A stretch of DNA of 64,000 bases from Pseudomonas sp. BP8. GTDB lineage: Bacteria; Pseudomonadota; Gammaproteobacteria; Pseudomonadales; Pseudomonadaceae. Below, in pieces: positions 51,057 to 59,496 of this stretch (positions are counted from its first letter, which is position 1; every line of letters starts with the position of its first letter). A program made the translations under genes and the position numbers. Location of the stretch: assembly GCF_017875955.1 (NCBI RefSeq), contig NZ_JAGINK010000001.1:4556501-4620500 (forward strand), read 5' to 3'. The notes under the pieces are model-generated. The model was not told the DNA's origin, made no database searches, and was given only the letters and a program-made list of their open reading frames with translations.

Positions 51057-51129
51057 CTGGGTGCCGCTGAAGCTACGTAAACGAAAACGGGTCTTCATGG
51101 GGTGTTGGGGCTGGGGCTTGTAGGTTGGG

Positions 51130-51842
51130 GGGCTTATCCATTTGATGGGGTGGCTTTTCGGGCCCCTTCCGCCCTTACGGCGGGTCACTTTTTTTCTTGG
51201 AAAAAAGTAACCAAAAACCGCTTGCTCCTGCATCCGGCCCCTCCGCTGCGCTGCGGGGTTCCCTCGCTCCGGTCTTGCTCCTGAAGTCGCTGGTAGATCA
51301 AGAGCAAGAGAAGATCAACAGCCAGGGCAACGGCAGGCGAATCGCTGCGCTCTCGCTTTGTTTATCTACCAGCGGATTTGTGGGGTGGCTGGCAGGGCTG
51401 CGCCCTGCGATTTGCATTGGCAGTACCGGCCTCTTCGCGGGGCAAGCCCGCTCCTACAGGGATTGAGCAAATTTTAAATTCGGCGCGATACCTGTAGGAG
51501 CGGGCTTGCCCCGCGAAGAGGCCCGAATATCCACCACCCACGCCACTATCAAAAACAACGCCAGCCCAGACACCACCCGTAACTTGGCCACTTCAGGAGG
51601 CCGAGCGCAGGTCTTGCGCAGGGAGGTGGAGGCCATGGATGGCCGGAAAGCGCTGAGGCCCAGGAGGGGCCGTACAGCGCGGTCCTCCCGGAGCAAGACC
51701 GGAGCGAGGGAACCCGCAGCGAAGCGGAGGGCCGGATGCAGGAGCAAGCGGTTTTGGGTTACTTTTTTCCAAGAAAAAAAGTGACCCACCGTAAGGGCGG
51801 AAGGGGCCATCAGCTCCACCACATCAAATGGATAAGCCCACA
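51130..51842. repeat. Long inverted repeat enclosing a REP pair
   Basis: The 892-bp gap between the permease gene and cysB holds a near-perfect inverted repeat: left arm about 51130-51285, right arm about 51690-51842. Both arms contain CCGCCCTTACGG, GGGTCACTTTTTTTCTTGG and CGCTTGCTCCTGCATCCGGC, in opposite orientation, with few mismatches. Between the arms is a REP pair at 51428-51523. No gene is supported here; reading frames in it are short and not coding-like. Confidence 0.85.
51428..51523. repeat. REP pair
   Basis: GGCCTCTTCGCGGGGCAAGC to CTACAGG and its inverted copy CCTGTAGGAGCGGGCTTGCC to GAGGCC, with about 30 bp between them. It is the central part of the long inverted repeat. Confidence 0.9.
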
Positions 51843-51902
51843 ATTCCTAAACCAGCCAGCCAAGCCAACAGCTCATCTCTCCCAGCACCCCACAAAAAAC
51901 CA

Positions 51903-51930
51903 CAAAAAAACCGGCACTCGGCCGGTTTTG
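51903..51930 (-). terminator. Rho-independent terminator after cysB
   Basis: On the minus strand AACCGGC and GCCGGTT around CGAGT, followed by a run of T (51903-51910 region), 19 bp after the cysB stop. Confidence 0.88.
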
Positions 51931-51948
51931 TTCAGGGCTGTCAGGTGA

Positions 51949-52923
51949 TCAGTGCACTGGCAACTCAACCCCATGGAACAGCTCTTCAAGCTCTTGCTTG
52001 TTATGGCACTGAATAGCCTTGGCCATCACTTCACGGGTCAGGTGCGGCGCGAACTTCTCGATGAAATCGCACATGAAGCCACGCAGGAAGGTGCCACGAC
52101 GGAAGCCAATCTTGGTCACGCTCGCCTCAAACAGTTCACTAGCATCCAGCGCCACCAAGTCGCTGTCGAGCTTGGCGTCGACCGCCATGCCCGCGACGAT
52201 ACCAACCCCCAGACCCAAGCGCACGTAGGTCTTGATGACGTCGGCGTCAGCTGCGGTGAACACCACTTTTGGCGTCAGGCCACGATGATTGAACGCTTCA
52301 TCCAGCTTCGAGCGGCCAGTGAAACCAAACACATAGGTCACGATCGGGTATTCGGCAACGGCTTCAAGGGTCAGCTTCGGCAGCTTGGCCAGCGGGTGAC
52401 CCTGCGGCACCACCACACAGCGGTTCCACTTGTAGCACGGCATCATGATCAGGTCGCCGAACAGCTCCAGCGCTTCAGTGGCAATGGCGAAATCGACGGT
52501 GCCATCGGCAGCCATCTCGGCAATCTGCATGGGCGAACCCTGGTGCATGTGCAGGGAGACTTCCGGGTACTGCTTGATGAAGCTGCTGATCACCGGCGGC
52601 AAGGCGTAACGCGCCTGGGTGTGGGTAGTGGCAATCGACAGGGTGCCCTTCTTCTCGTTGGAGAATTCCTGGGCGATCTGCTTGATGCTTTCAACCTTGC
52701 GCAGAATCTCGCCAGCCGTGTTGATGATACGCTCACCGGCCGGAGTGACACGGGTCAGGTGCTTGCCGCTACGCGCGAAAACCTCGACGCCCAACTCGTC
52801 TTCGAGCAGGCGAATCTGTTTGCTGATCCCTGGCTGGGAGGTATAGAGGCTCTGCGCTGTCGCGGAGACGTTGAGGTCGTGGTGCGCCACTTCCCAGATG
52901 TAGCGCAGTTGTTGAAGCTTCAT
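51949..52923 (-). CDS. cysB: Cys regulon transcriptional activator CysB
   Basis: A 324-residue LysR regulator nearly standard for CysB. It begins MKLQQLRYIWEVAHHDLNVS with helix-turn-helix AQSLYTSQPGISKQIRLLED, and contains IATTHTQARYALPPVI for acetylserine binding and ELGVEVFARSGKHLTRVTPA. It activates sulfate uptake and reduction genes such as cysH, and responds to N-acetylserine. It ends at a good terminator. The region upstream of 52923 is AT-rich (TATATAACTATATTAG near 52971-52986), as expected for a promoter. Confidence 0.96.
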   Translation of the reverse strand: MKLQQLRYIWEVAHHDLNVSATAQSLYTSQPGISKQIRLLEDELGVEVFARSGKHLTRVTPAGERIINTAGEILRKVESIKQIAQEFSNEKKGTLSIATTHTQARYALPPVISSFIKQYPEVSLHMHQGSPMQIAEMAADGTVDFAIATEALELFGDLIMMPCYKWNRCVVVPQGHPLAKLPKLTLEAVAEYPIVTYVFGFTGRSKLDEAFNHRGLTPKVVFTAADADVIKTYVRLGLGVGIVAGMAVDAKLDSDLVALDASELFEASVTKIGFRRGTFLRGFMCDFIEKFAPHLTREVMAKAIQCHNKQELEELFHGVELPVH

Positions 52924-53050
52924 AGGTTTCCCTCGGTTCAGCAGTAGGTCAGCAGCAGCTAGCAGCGACGATATATAACTATATTAGTGGTTTTGGCAAT
53001 AAATCTAGAACTATTTTGTTACATCAGTCGGGAATGGCCTACTGCCAGCT

Positions 53051-53548
53051 TCACACTTTCCTACGACCAAGATGCTGCGCCAACGGCACCATGTACACCG
53101 GCACCGGCGACAGCTGCAACAGCCGCACCGCCGTGCGCCCGATCGGCACATCGACCCCGGCGCCATGGGTATGGCTGCCAAAGATCAGCAGGTCGACACT
53201 CAGCCGCTGCGCCTGCTCGAGAATCACCTGCGCCGGATCACCCTGGCGCACCCGCACCGCGCGAATCACCGCCAGGTCGGCCTCCTCGCCCAATTCGTCA
53301 CGAAAGCTTTCAAGGACTTTCTGCTCGATGTTGGCCATCACCGTATTCACGCCCTGGCTGTGCAACTGATCCAGGGTCTGTTCATCGAGGTAACTCTGCA
53401 GCAGCGATTCGGCAAACTGCCCCATGGGCTCAACCGCGTGGATCACATACAGCTCTGCATTGAAGGTCCGCGCCAAGGCCAGCGCGTGTTGCATGACAAA
53501 GGGTGCGTAGACACCGAGGTCGGTGGCATACAGCATGGAACGGATCAT
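53051..53548 (-). CDS. Universal stress protein (UspA family)
   Basis: A 165-residue protein of one Usp domain. It starts at the ATG at 53548 (MIRSMLYATDLGVYAPFVMQ) with GAGGTCG upstream; the frame extends back to 53581 without a better start. The ATP-binding loop appears as LLIFGSHTHGAGVDVPIGRTA followed by LQLSPVPVYMVP, a variant of G-2x-G-9x-G-S. It is alone between cysB and a PilZ-like gene. Confidence 0.88.
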   Translation of the reverse strand: MIRSMLYATDLGVYAPFVMQHALALARTFNAELYVIHAVEPMGQFAESLLQSYLDEQTLDQLHSQGVNTVMANIEQKVLESFRDELGEEADLAVIRAVRVRQGDPAQVILEQAQRLSVDLLIFGSHTHGAGVDVPIGRTAVRLLQLSPVPVYMVPLAQHLGRRKV

Positions 53549-53804
53549 TCGACCTCCTCGACTGCCGCGACGGCAGAGCAAGGTTCAGCTTAGCAGCGCC
53601 GCGCCGGGTCGCCGTGCCGTCCGGCGTGCTGCCAAACAGGCGCCCGGGCAGGAGAAACCTGGCGACAAGCAGCCGCCCGCCCACCGCGGATACTGGTTCA
53701 AGGACATGTACTTTCGTCCGATTTTTTTACACGTAAATCAGCCGCTTTGCGAACCGTCTCTATACTCAGGCCAATAAGGTCAAATAATCGACACGGAGTC
53801 GAGT

Positions 53805-54236
53805 ATGTGCGGATACCTGGCTCACCCTGACGACATCCCGGTCGAACTGACTCTGCGACCGTTTCCCAGCCTGTTTCGTCGCCACCTGCACACCCAGGGG
53901 CTCGGCGGTATCGCCTGCAACCACCCGCGCGCGTACCGCAGAGGCATGGCGATCGAGGTGTTGATTCCGTCACTGGGCAGTGATGCGCGCTACCCGGGCT
54001 ATGTCGCCTGGTGCCGCAGGCTCGATGAAGGCTACCGGATCGGCGTGACCTTCATCGATGCCCAGGCGCTGTTCGGCGCCCGTATGGGCGAGCAGGTCTG
54101 TCAGATCCGCCACTATTGCCTTGAGCACGCACAGGCCGAGCTCGACCAGCATGCGACCGACACCCTTGCCGCAGAGTGGGTAGGCCTGCACGCCGCCGAG
54201 TTTTCCGAAGCCAGCCTGCGCGCAGCACAAGCCTGA
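53805..54236 (+). CDS. PilZ-like domain protein
   Basis: A 143-residue protein. The first 85 residues have the PilZ barrel pattern (PVELTLRPFPSLFRRHLHTQ, GLGGIACNHPRAYRRGMAIE, GYVAWCRRLDEGYRIGVTFI). The c-di-GMP motif (RxxxR followed by D/NxSxxG) is not clear: RRHLHTQGLGG stands in its place, so binding is uncertain. The C-terminal 50 residues are helical. The start at 53805 has GGAGTCG upstream. Confidence 0.75.
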   Translation: MCGYLAHPDDIPVELTLRPFPSLFRRHLHTQGLGGIACNHPRAYRRGMAIEVLIPSLGSDARYPGYVAWCRRLDEGYRIGVTFIDAQALFGARMGEQVCQIRHYCLEHAQAELDQHATDTLAAEWVGLHAAEFSEASLRAAQA

Positions 54237-54396
54237 AAATCTCTTCTGCGGGTAAAAACCCCGTGCAGACAAGGGTCAGCCCATTGTCGCGCCCCCTGTA
54301 ACGCGCTAAGGTTCGGCCTCCCCGCTGCGAACAATCTGCTGCTGGGCCGCACGGGGATTGCTGGCGGCCGGCACCCGTGACCTGACGAGTAACACG

Positions 54397-55473
54397 ATGG
54401 CTGATTTACCGATCGATGACCTTAACGTTGCTTCCAACGAGACCTTGATCACCCCCGATCAGCTCAAGAAGGAGCTCCCCCTCAGCGCCAAAGCCCTGCA
54501 GACCGTGACTGCCGGTCGCGAAGTGGTGCGCAACATTCTCGACGGCAAGGACCATCGACTGTTCGTCGTCATCGGCCCCTGCTCGATCCACGACATCAAG
54601 GCAGCCCACGAGTACGCAGAGCGACTCAAAGTGCTGGCGGCAGAAGTTTCCGACACCCTGTACCTGGTGATGCGCGTGTACTTCGAAAAACCGCGCACCA
54701 CCGTCGGCTGGAAAGGCCTGATCAACGATCCGTACCTGGATGACTCGTTCAAGATTCAGGACGGCCTGCACATCGGCCGCAAGTTGCTCCTGGACTTGGC
54801 TGAAATGGGCCTGCCGACCGCTACTGAAGCGCTCGACCCGATCTCCCCACAATACCTGCAGGACCTGATCAGTTGGTCGGCCATCGGCGCTCGCACCACC
54901 GAGTCGCAGACTCACCGCGAAATGGCCTCGGGCCTGTCCTCGGCGGTCGGTTTCAAGAATGGCACGGACGGCGGCCTGACCGTGGCGATCAACGCCCTGC
55001 AGTCAGTGTCCAAACCGCACCGTTTCCTCGGCATCAACCAGGAAGGCGGCGTGTCCATCGTCACCACCAAGGGCAATGCCTACGGTCACGTGGTGCTGCG
55101 CGGTGGCAACGGCAAGCCCAATTATGATTCGGTCAGCGTCGCCCTCTGCGAGCAAGACCTGGCCAAGGCCAAGATCAAGGCCAATATCATGGTTGACTGC
55201 AGCCACGCCAACTCCAACAAGGACCCGGCCTTGCAGCCGCTGGTCATGGAGAACGTCGCCAACCAGATCCTCGAAGGCAACCAGTCGATTATCGGCCTGA
55301 TGGTCGAAAGCCATCTGAACTGGGGCTGCCAGGCGATCCCGAAAGACCTCGCTGACCTGCAGTACGGCGTCTCGGTCACCGACTCGTGCATCGACTGGAG
55401 CGCGACCGAAAAAGCCGTGCGCAGCATGCATAACAAGCTCAAGGACGTCTTGCCCCAGCGCCCACGCGGCTGA
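54397..55473 (+). CDS. aroF: 3-deoxy-7-phosphoheptulonate synthase (class I DAHP synthase)
   Basis: A 358-residue enzyme for the first step of aromatic amino acid synthesis. I start it at the ATG at 54397 (MADLPIDDLNVASNETLITP); the 13 extra upstream codons are not family-like. Signatures: VVIGPCSIHD, LVMRVYFEKPRTTVGWKGLI, IGARTTESQTHREMASGLS, NIMVDCSHANSNKDP. It ends at a strong terminator. Which of the isozymes (AroF, AroG, AroH) it matches cannot be set from sequence alone; the symbol is approximate. Confidence 0.93.
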   Translation: MADLPIDDLNVASNETLITPDQLKKELPLSAKALQTVTAGREVVRNILDGKDHRLFVVIGPCSIHDIKAAHEYAERLKVLAAEVSDTLYLVMRVYFEKPRTTVGWKGLINDPYLDDSFKIQDGLHIGRKLLLDLAEMGLPTATEALDPISPQYLQDLISWSAIGARTTESQTHREMASGLSSAVGFKNGTDGGLTVAINALQSVSKPHRFLGINQEGGVSIVTTKGNAYGHVVLRGGNGKPNYDSVSVALCEQDLAKAKIKANIMVDCSHANSNKDPALQPLVMENVANQILEGNQSIIGLMVESHLNWGCQAIPKDLADLQYGVSVTDSCIDWSATEKAVRSMHNKLKDVLPQRPRG

Positions 55474-55483
55474 GGCCAGACAC

Positions 55484-55517
55484 AAAAACGCCGGGCAACT
55501 TGCCCGGCGTTTTTTTG
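55484..55517 (+). terminator. Rho-independent terminator after DAHP synthase
   Basis: A 14-bp stem ACGCCGGGCAA/TTGCCCGGCGT with flanking A and T runs; symmetrical, so it can also serve the acetyltransferase gene on the opposite strand. Confidence 0.93.
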
Positions 55518-55547
55518 CCTGTACGGCCTGCTTTCAGGCGGGCTGAT

Positions 55548-55829
55548 TCACGCCTTGCTTGAATGGCGCTGCTGACGCTCCATGTAGCGCTCGACGTAGG
55601 AGCAAGACGGGATCACCGTATAGCCCATCTCATCGGCATAGCGCAGGGCCTTCTCGGTAAGTGCAGCGGCGATGCCCCGGCCACGCAAGGCGTTCGGCAC
55701 GAAGGTGCGGTAGATATCCAGCGTCTGCTTGCCCAGGTCCATGTACGTCAGATAGGCACGATGACCGTCCACGTTGGTCTCGAACTGATGACCGGCCTGG
55801 TCATGGTGGATGGTCAGCGCTTCGCTCAT
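55548..55829 (-). CDS. GNAT-like N-acetyltransferase (YjdJ type)
   Basis: A 93-residue single-domain acetyltransferase of the small YjdJ/YidJ group. It starts at the ATG at 55829 (MSEALTIHHDQAGHQFETNV) with GAGGAG upstream. The acetyl-CoA loop is FVPNALRGRGIAAALTEKAL, followed by YTVIPSCSYVERYMER. The longer frame to 55979 does not look coding. Substrate unknown. Confidence 0.88.
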   Translation of the reverse strand: MSEALTIHHDQAGHQFETNVDGHRAYLTYMDLGKQTLDIYRTFVPNALRGRGIAAALTEKALRYADEMGYTVIPSCSYVERYMERQQRHSSKA

Positions 55830-56332
55830 CACTACTCCTCGCAGGTCTTCTGGGCAGACCCTTACCTTAACCGATGATGTATCCGGCGGAGAAACTCTAC
55901 GCCCCCTCATGCCCCCTTGGACCACAAGGCAACCTGGTCGTTCTGCATTTTGGGCACCCTCAAATAGTAGGCGCCGCACGCAGGATTGCTCAAGAGCTTG
56001 CTAGGCAAAAATTCCTAAAGCCATGCTTTTGACCAGCACCATTCGCAGACTCGCAAGAGCAACCGGATGTTCTTCTGCTAAGACGCTGAAAGACCGTGCA
56101 AGTCACCTTTAGTTCAACAAAAAGTTCCGTGAGTACAATCGCTTGCGTTCGCTGCAACCAAAGTTCAGAAAACCCCGCTAACGCGTGACGCTGGCCGCGG
56201 CGTTGACATTTTTTTTGCAGTTCTTGCGCTCTGTCAGTTTACTTACTACAAGTAATGGGTACTATGTACGCCGGCCAGTTTCTCTTTTCCGAGAGATGGC
56301 TATTTAATAGAAAGTCCTTGAAGGGGAACACG
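55830..56332. other. Intergenic region upstream of oprI
   Basis: About 500 bp without a gene I can support. TTGACA at 56204-56209 is a good -35 hexamer, but no matching -10 is evident at 16-18 bp; a TACTAT lies at 56261. AAGGGGAA (56319-56326) is the ribosome binding site. The part from 55980 to 56200 has no structure that I recognise. Confidence 0.4.
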
Positions 56333-56584
56333 ATGAACAACGTTCTGAAATTCTCTGCTCTGGCTCTGGCCGCAGTTCTGGCTACCGGTTGCAGCAGCGT
56401 CTCCAAAGAAACCGAAGCTCGCCTGACTGCTACCGAAGACGCAGCAGCTCGCGCCCAAGCCCGTGCCGATGAAGCCTACCGTAAGGCTGACGACGCTCTG
56501 GCTGCCGCTCAGAAGGCTCAGCAAACTGCTGACGAAGCCAATGAGCGCGCTCTGCGTATGCTGGACAAAGCCAGCCGCAAGTAA
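56333..56584 (+). CDS. oprI: Major outer membrane lipoprotein OprI (Lpp-like)
   Basis: An 83-residue murein lipoprotein nearly identical to P. aeruginosa OprI. Signal peptide and lipobox LATGC (Cys20) are followed by a heptad coiled coil rich in alanine (ARAQARADEAYRKADDALAA, AQQTADEANERALRMLDKAS) and end in Arg-Lys, the lysine being the link site to peptidoglycan. I start it at the ATG at 56333 with AAGGGG upstream. Codon use is strongly biased, as expected for an abundant protein, and a terminator follows. Confidence 0.97.
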   Translation: MNNVLKFSALALAAVLATGCSSVSKETEARLTATEDAAARAQARADEAYRKADDALAAAQKAQQTADEANERALRMLDKASRK

Positions 56585-56605
56585 TAATCCTCACGGATTG
56601 TTGAG

Positions 56606-56637
56606 AAGCCGATCCACTAGTGGGTCGGCTTTTTTTA
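56606..56637 (+). terminator. Rho-independent terminator after oprI
   Basis: Stem AAGCCGATCCA and TGGGTCGGCTT (one G-T pair) with a short loop and seven T. Confidence 0.9.
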
Positions 56638-56720
56638 TGCCTGCATCATGGTCAAAACAGCGCCATTCAAAATGCAAAAAGACCTGCACATTGGCAGGCC
56701 TTTAGGTTACGACACAGAAC

Positions 56721-57698
56721 TTACTGCAGTTCGTCCGGGATACTGCTGACCATCGGCGCACCCGCTTCGCCACTGACAGGTACGGCGATTTCCACCGGCA
56801 TGCCATCTTCGGCAGCCACCACATCCCGCACCATGTCCCAGTTCATGCGCAGGTTGTTAGCCAGGTCTTCACGCTTGAGCAAGGCGTTGATGACCGCGGT
56901 GTGTTTGTCCACCACCGACGGATCGCCATGATCGTCCAGTGGCGTATGCGCTTCGAGATAGACCTTGCCGGCACTCAGGCCAAACTTGTACGGCTCGTTG
57001 ATGATGCGCACCGGCGTCCCCACCGGCACCATCTTGGACAACTCCAGCACGTTGTTGTTGAGCATCCGGAAGCAGCCGTGGCTGGTGCGCATGCCAATGC
57101 CGAACTTCTTGTTGGAGCCGTGGATCAGGTAACCGGGCACACCCAAGGTGAACTTGAACGGCCCCAACGGGTTATCCGGGCCCGCCGGCACCACGGTAGG
57201 CAGGATGTCACCGTCGGCGGCATGCTCTGCCCGGATCGAAGCCGGTGGCGTCCAGGTCGGGTTGGGCGTCTTGGCGATGATCTTGGTATTGGCAATGGGC
57301 GAACCCCAGCCCTCGCGACCAATGCCCAGCGGGAACGTATGCACCACGTTCTGCCCTTTCGGGAAGTAGTACAGGCGATACTCGGCCAGGTTGATCACGA
57401 CACCCTCACGCGGGCCTGGCGGCAACACGTAGCGCGTCGGCAGGATGATCTCGGTACCGGCACCCGGCAGCCACGGGTCGACACCCGGGTTGGCGGCGAT
57501 CATCTCCAGGTAGCCCAGGTCGTTGGCAGTACCGATGTCGGCGAAAGTGTCTTCGTACTTGGCCTTGATGGTCTGCACCTGACCAACCACGTCTTCACCG
57601 GGCGGTGGCAACGGCAGTTCCAGCGCGCAGGCTGGGCCCGCTACCAACAGGGCGGCCAGGGACAGGCTACGGGTGACGGCGGGAATGCGCGGCAACAT
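56721..57698 (-). CDS. L,D-transpeptidase (YkuD domain)
   Basis: A 325-residue periplasmic enzyme. Signal peptide at about residues 8-25 (SLSLAALLVAGPACA), an N-terminal LysM-like segment (TANDLGYLEMIAANPGVDPW, about 58-77), and the YkuD domain with catalytic His193 and Cys209 in LIHGSNKKFGIGMRTSHGCF. It is of the ErfK/YbiS group that links Lpp to peptidoglycan or forms 3-3 crosslinks. It is convergent with oprI, 136 bp between stops, a suggestive pairing with an Lpp-like substrate. Confidence 0.92.
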   Translation of the reverse strand: MLPRIPAVTRSLSLAALLVAGPACALELPLPPPGEDVVGQVQTIKAKYEDTFADIGTANDLGYLEMIAANPGVDPWLPGAGTEIILPTRYVLPPGPREGVVINLAEYRLYYFPKGQNVVHTFPLGIGREGWGSPIANTKIIAKTPNPTWTPPASIRAEHAADGDILPTVVPAGPDNPLGPFKFTLGVPGYLIHGSNKKFGIGMRTSHGCFRMLNNNVLELSKMVPVGTPVRIINEPYKFGLSAGKVYLEAHTPLDDHGDPSVVDKHTAVINALLKREDLANNLRMNWDMVRDVVAAEDGMPVEIAVPVSGEAGAPMVSSIPDELQ

Positions 57699-57856
57699 CC
57701 GGTAAATCCTTCGAAAGATGGGTCAAGAGGATCAATTGTACACCCCCCTCGGCATGAGCGGGAGGCATCGCCCAGTTGCATGCGTTTCAGATGATGAAAG
57801 GCAGCCGTAGTTCCGCCCCGCCGGTCCGCCCTGACGCGCAGCCAGGGCCCGCGCCG

Positions 57857-58138
57857 CTAGAGCTGCGGCCAGATCGGCCGGGTGCCACGGCGCTGGGCGT
57901 CGAGGATCGCCCGGCACAGCGTGCACAGCCGACGGTCGCGATTGATCGTGCGTGGCACGCTGGTCCAGCGTGGCTGCGCGGGCAGCAACCCACCGCACAA
58001 GGTACGATCGACGGGCGCCCCCAGCTCAAGTTGGCGGGCTACCAGGTGGACGCGGACTTCCTGACACGCGAACAAGTCGAGCTGTTCATCGGGCTCGATC
58101 AGTTGATAGGCATACAGGGACCAGGCAGGACGCGGCAT
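57857..58138 (-). CDS. Small hypothetical protein
   Basis: About 93 residues from an ATG at 58138 (MPRPAWSLYAYQLIEPDEQL). It has a C-terminal Cys pair in RRLCTLCRAILDAQRRGTRP that might bind metal. No ribosome binding site is obvious, and codon use is Arg-rich, so it could be spurious, but it fills an otherwise empty interval and its DEQLDLFACQEVRVHLVARQ segment reads like a real protein. No function suggested. Confidence 0.55.
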   Translation of the reverse strand: MPRPAWSLYAYQLIEPDEQLDLFACQEVRVHLVARQLELGAPVDRTLCGGLLPAQPRWTSVPRTINRDRRLCTLCRAILDAQRRGTRPIWPQL

Positions 58139-58196
58139 CGGGGGGTCTCGAAACGGGGGGCGCAACATTATCCGAAAGCAGCCCCCGTTAAAAGCG

Positions 58197-58802
58197 TCAC
58201 AGCAAGGGTTTTATCGCCGGCCAGGCATTTTCCAGCAGTTGCTGCTGCGCACCCTGGGCCGGGTGGATGCCATCGGCCTGCATCAGCTCCGGCACCCCGC
58301 CCACACCCTCGAGGAAAAACGGCACCAGCGCGACCTTCTCGCGGGCTGCCAACTGCTCATAGACCTGGGCGAACGCAGTGGTATAACGCACGCCATAGTT
58401 GGGCGGCAGGCGCATGCCGAGCAACAGCACCTTGGCCCCGGCGGCACGGGAGCGCTCTATCATGGAGGCAAGATTTTGTTGCAATTGCTCCGGAGGCTGC
58501 CCACGCAGGCCGTCATTGCCACCCAACTCGAGCACCACGACACTCGGCTTATGCGCTGCAAGCAGCGCAGGCAGGCGCGCCTGGCCTCCTGCAGTGGTGT
58601 CGCCACTGATCGAGGCATTGATCACCTGGTCGTCGAAACCCTCGTCCTGCATGCGTTGCTGCAACAACGAAACCCACCCCTGGCGGGTATCCAGGCCAAA
58701 ACCGGCGCTGATACTATCGCCAACAATCAGCAGTGTTCCCGCTACTGCGCTCTGGGCCAGGCAATACAGGGCCAGACCGGTACTCAACCACCACACTCGC
58801 AT
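58197..58802 (-). CDS. tesA: Arylesterase / lysophospholipase TesA
   Basis: A 201-residue SGNH hydrolase. The start at 58802 (MRVWWLSTGLALYCLAQSAV) gives a signal peptide and the same length as P. aeruginosa TesA; the longer frame lies inside the divergent ybbA gene. Block I is IVGDSISAGFGL with Ser30, block III is LELGGNDGLRG, and the catalytic Asp and His are in MQADGIHPAQ. It acts in the periplasm on acyl esters and thioesters. It is divergent from the ABC gene with only 10 bp between starts. Confidence 0.93.
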   Translation of the reverse strand: MRVWWLSTGLALYCLAQSAVAGTLLIVGDSISAGFGLDTRQGWVSLLQQRMQDEGFDDQVINASISGDTTAGGQARLPALLAAHKPSVVVLELGGNDGLRGQPPEQLQQNLASMIERSRAAGAKVLLLGMRLPPNYGVRYTTAFAQVYEQLAAREKVALVPFFLEGVGGVPELMQADGIHPAQGAQQQLLENAWPAIKPLL

Positions 58803-58812
58803 CGGATTCTCC

Positions 58813-59496
58813 ATGAGCCCAAGCATTCTCGTTGCGCAGAACCTTAGCAAAGTGGTCCCCAGCGCGGAAGGCGATCTGACCATCCTTCACGCACTGTCAC
58901 TCGATCTCGAGCAAGGCGACAGCCTGGCCATTGTCGGTGCATCGGGCTCGGGCAAGTCGACCTTGCTCGGCCTGCTCGCCGGCCTTGACCGCCCCAGCGC
59001 CGGCAACGTGATCCTCGCCGGCAACGACCTCGGCCCACTCGACGAAGACCAGCGGGCCAAAGTGCGTGCCGAACATGTCGGCTTCGTATTCCAGTCTTTC
59101 CAACTGCTCGATAGCCTCAATGCACTGGAAAACGTCATGCTGCCGCTGGAGCTGGAGGGCCGCCGCGATGCCCGCGAGCACGCCCGGACCCTGCTCGAAC
59201 GGGTTGGCCTGGGCAAACGCCTGACGCACACTCCGCGCCAGCTGTCGGGCGGCGAGCAGCAACGGGTAGCCATCGCCCGCGCCTTTGCGGCCCAGCCAGC
59301 GGTGCTGTTTGCCGACGAGCCCACGGGCAATCTCGACAGCCACACCGGCGAGCGAATCAGCGACTTATTGTTTGACCTGAACAAGGAACGCGGCACCACC
59401 CTGGTGCTGGTGACCCATGACGAACGCCTGGCCAAGCGCTGTCGTCGCCTGATCCGCCTGGACGCTGGCCGCCTGGTGGCGCCTCTGGAGCCCTGA
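58813..59496 (+). CDS. ybbA: ABC transporter ATP-binding protein YbbA
   Basis: A 227-residue LolD/MacB-type ATPase. Walker A is GASGSGKSTLLG, the signature is RQLSGGEQQRVAIARAFAAQ, Walker B is LFADEPTGNLDS. Start at the ATG at 58813, head to head with tesA. It overlaps the permease gene by one base (TGATGA). The tesA-ybbA-ybbP neighbourhood is conserved in proteobacteria; the transported substrate is not settled. Confidence 0.93.
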   Translation: MSPSILVAQNLSKVVPSAEGDLTILHALSLDLEQGDSLAIVGASGSGKSTLLGLLAGLDRPSAGNVILAGNDLGPLDEDQRAKVRAEHVGFVFQSFQLLDSLNALENVMLPLELEGRRDAREHARTLLERVGLGKRLTHTPRQLSGGEQQRVAIARAFAAQPAVLFADEPTGNLDSHTGERISDLLFDLNKERGTTLVLVTHDERLAKRCRRLIRLDAGRLVAPLEP

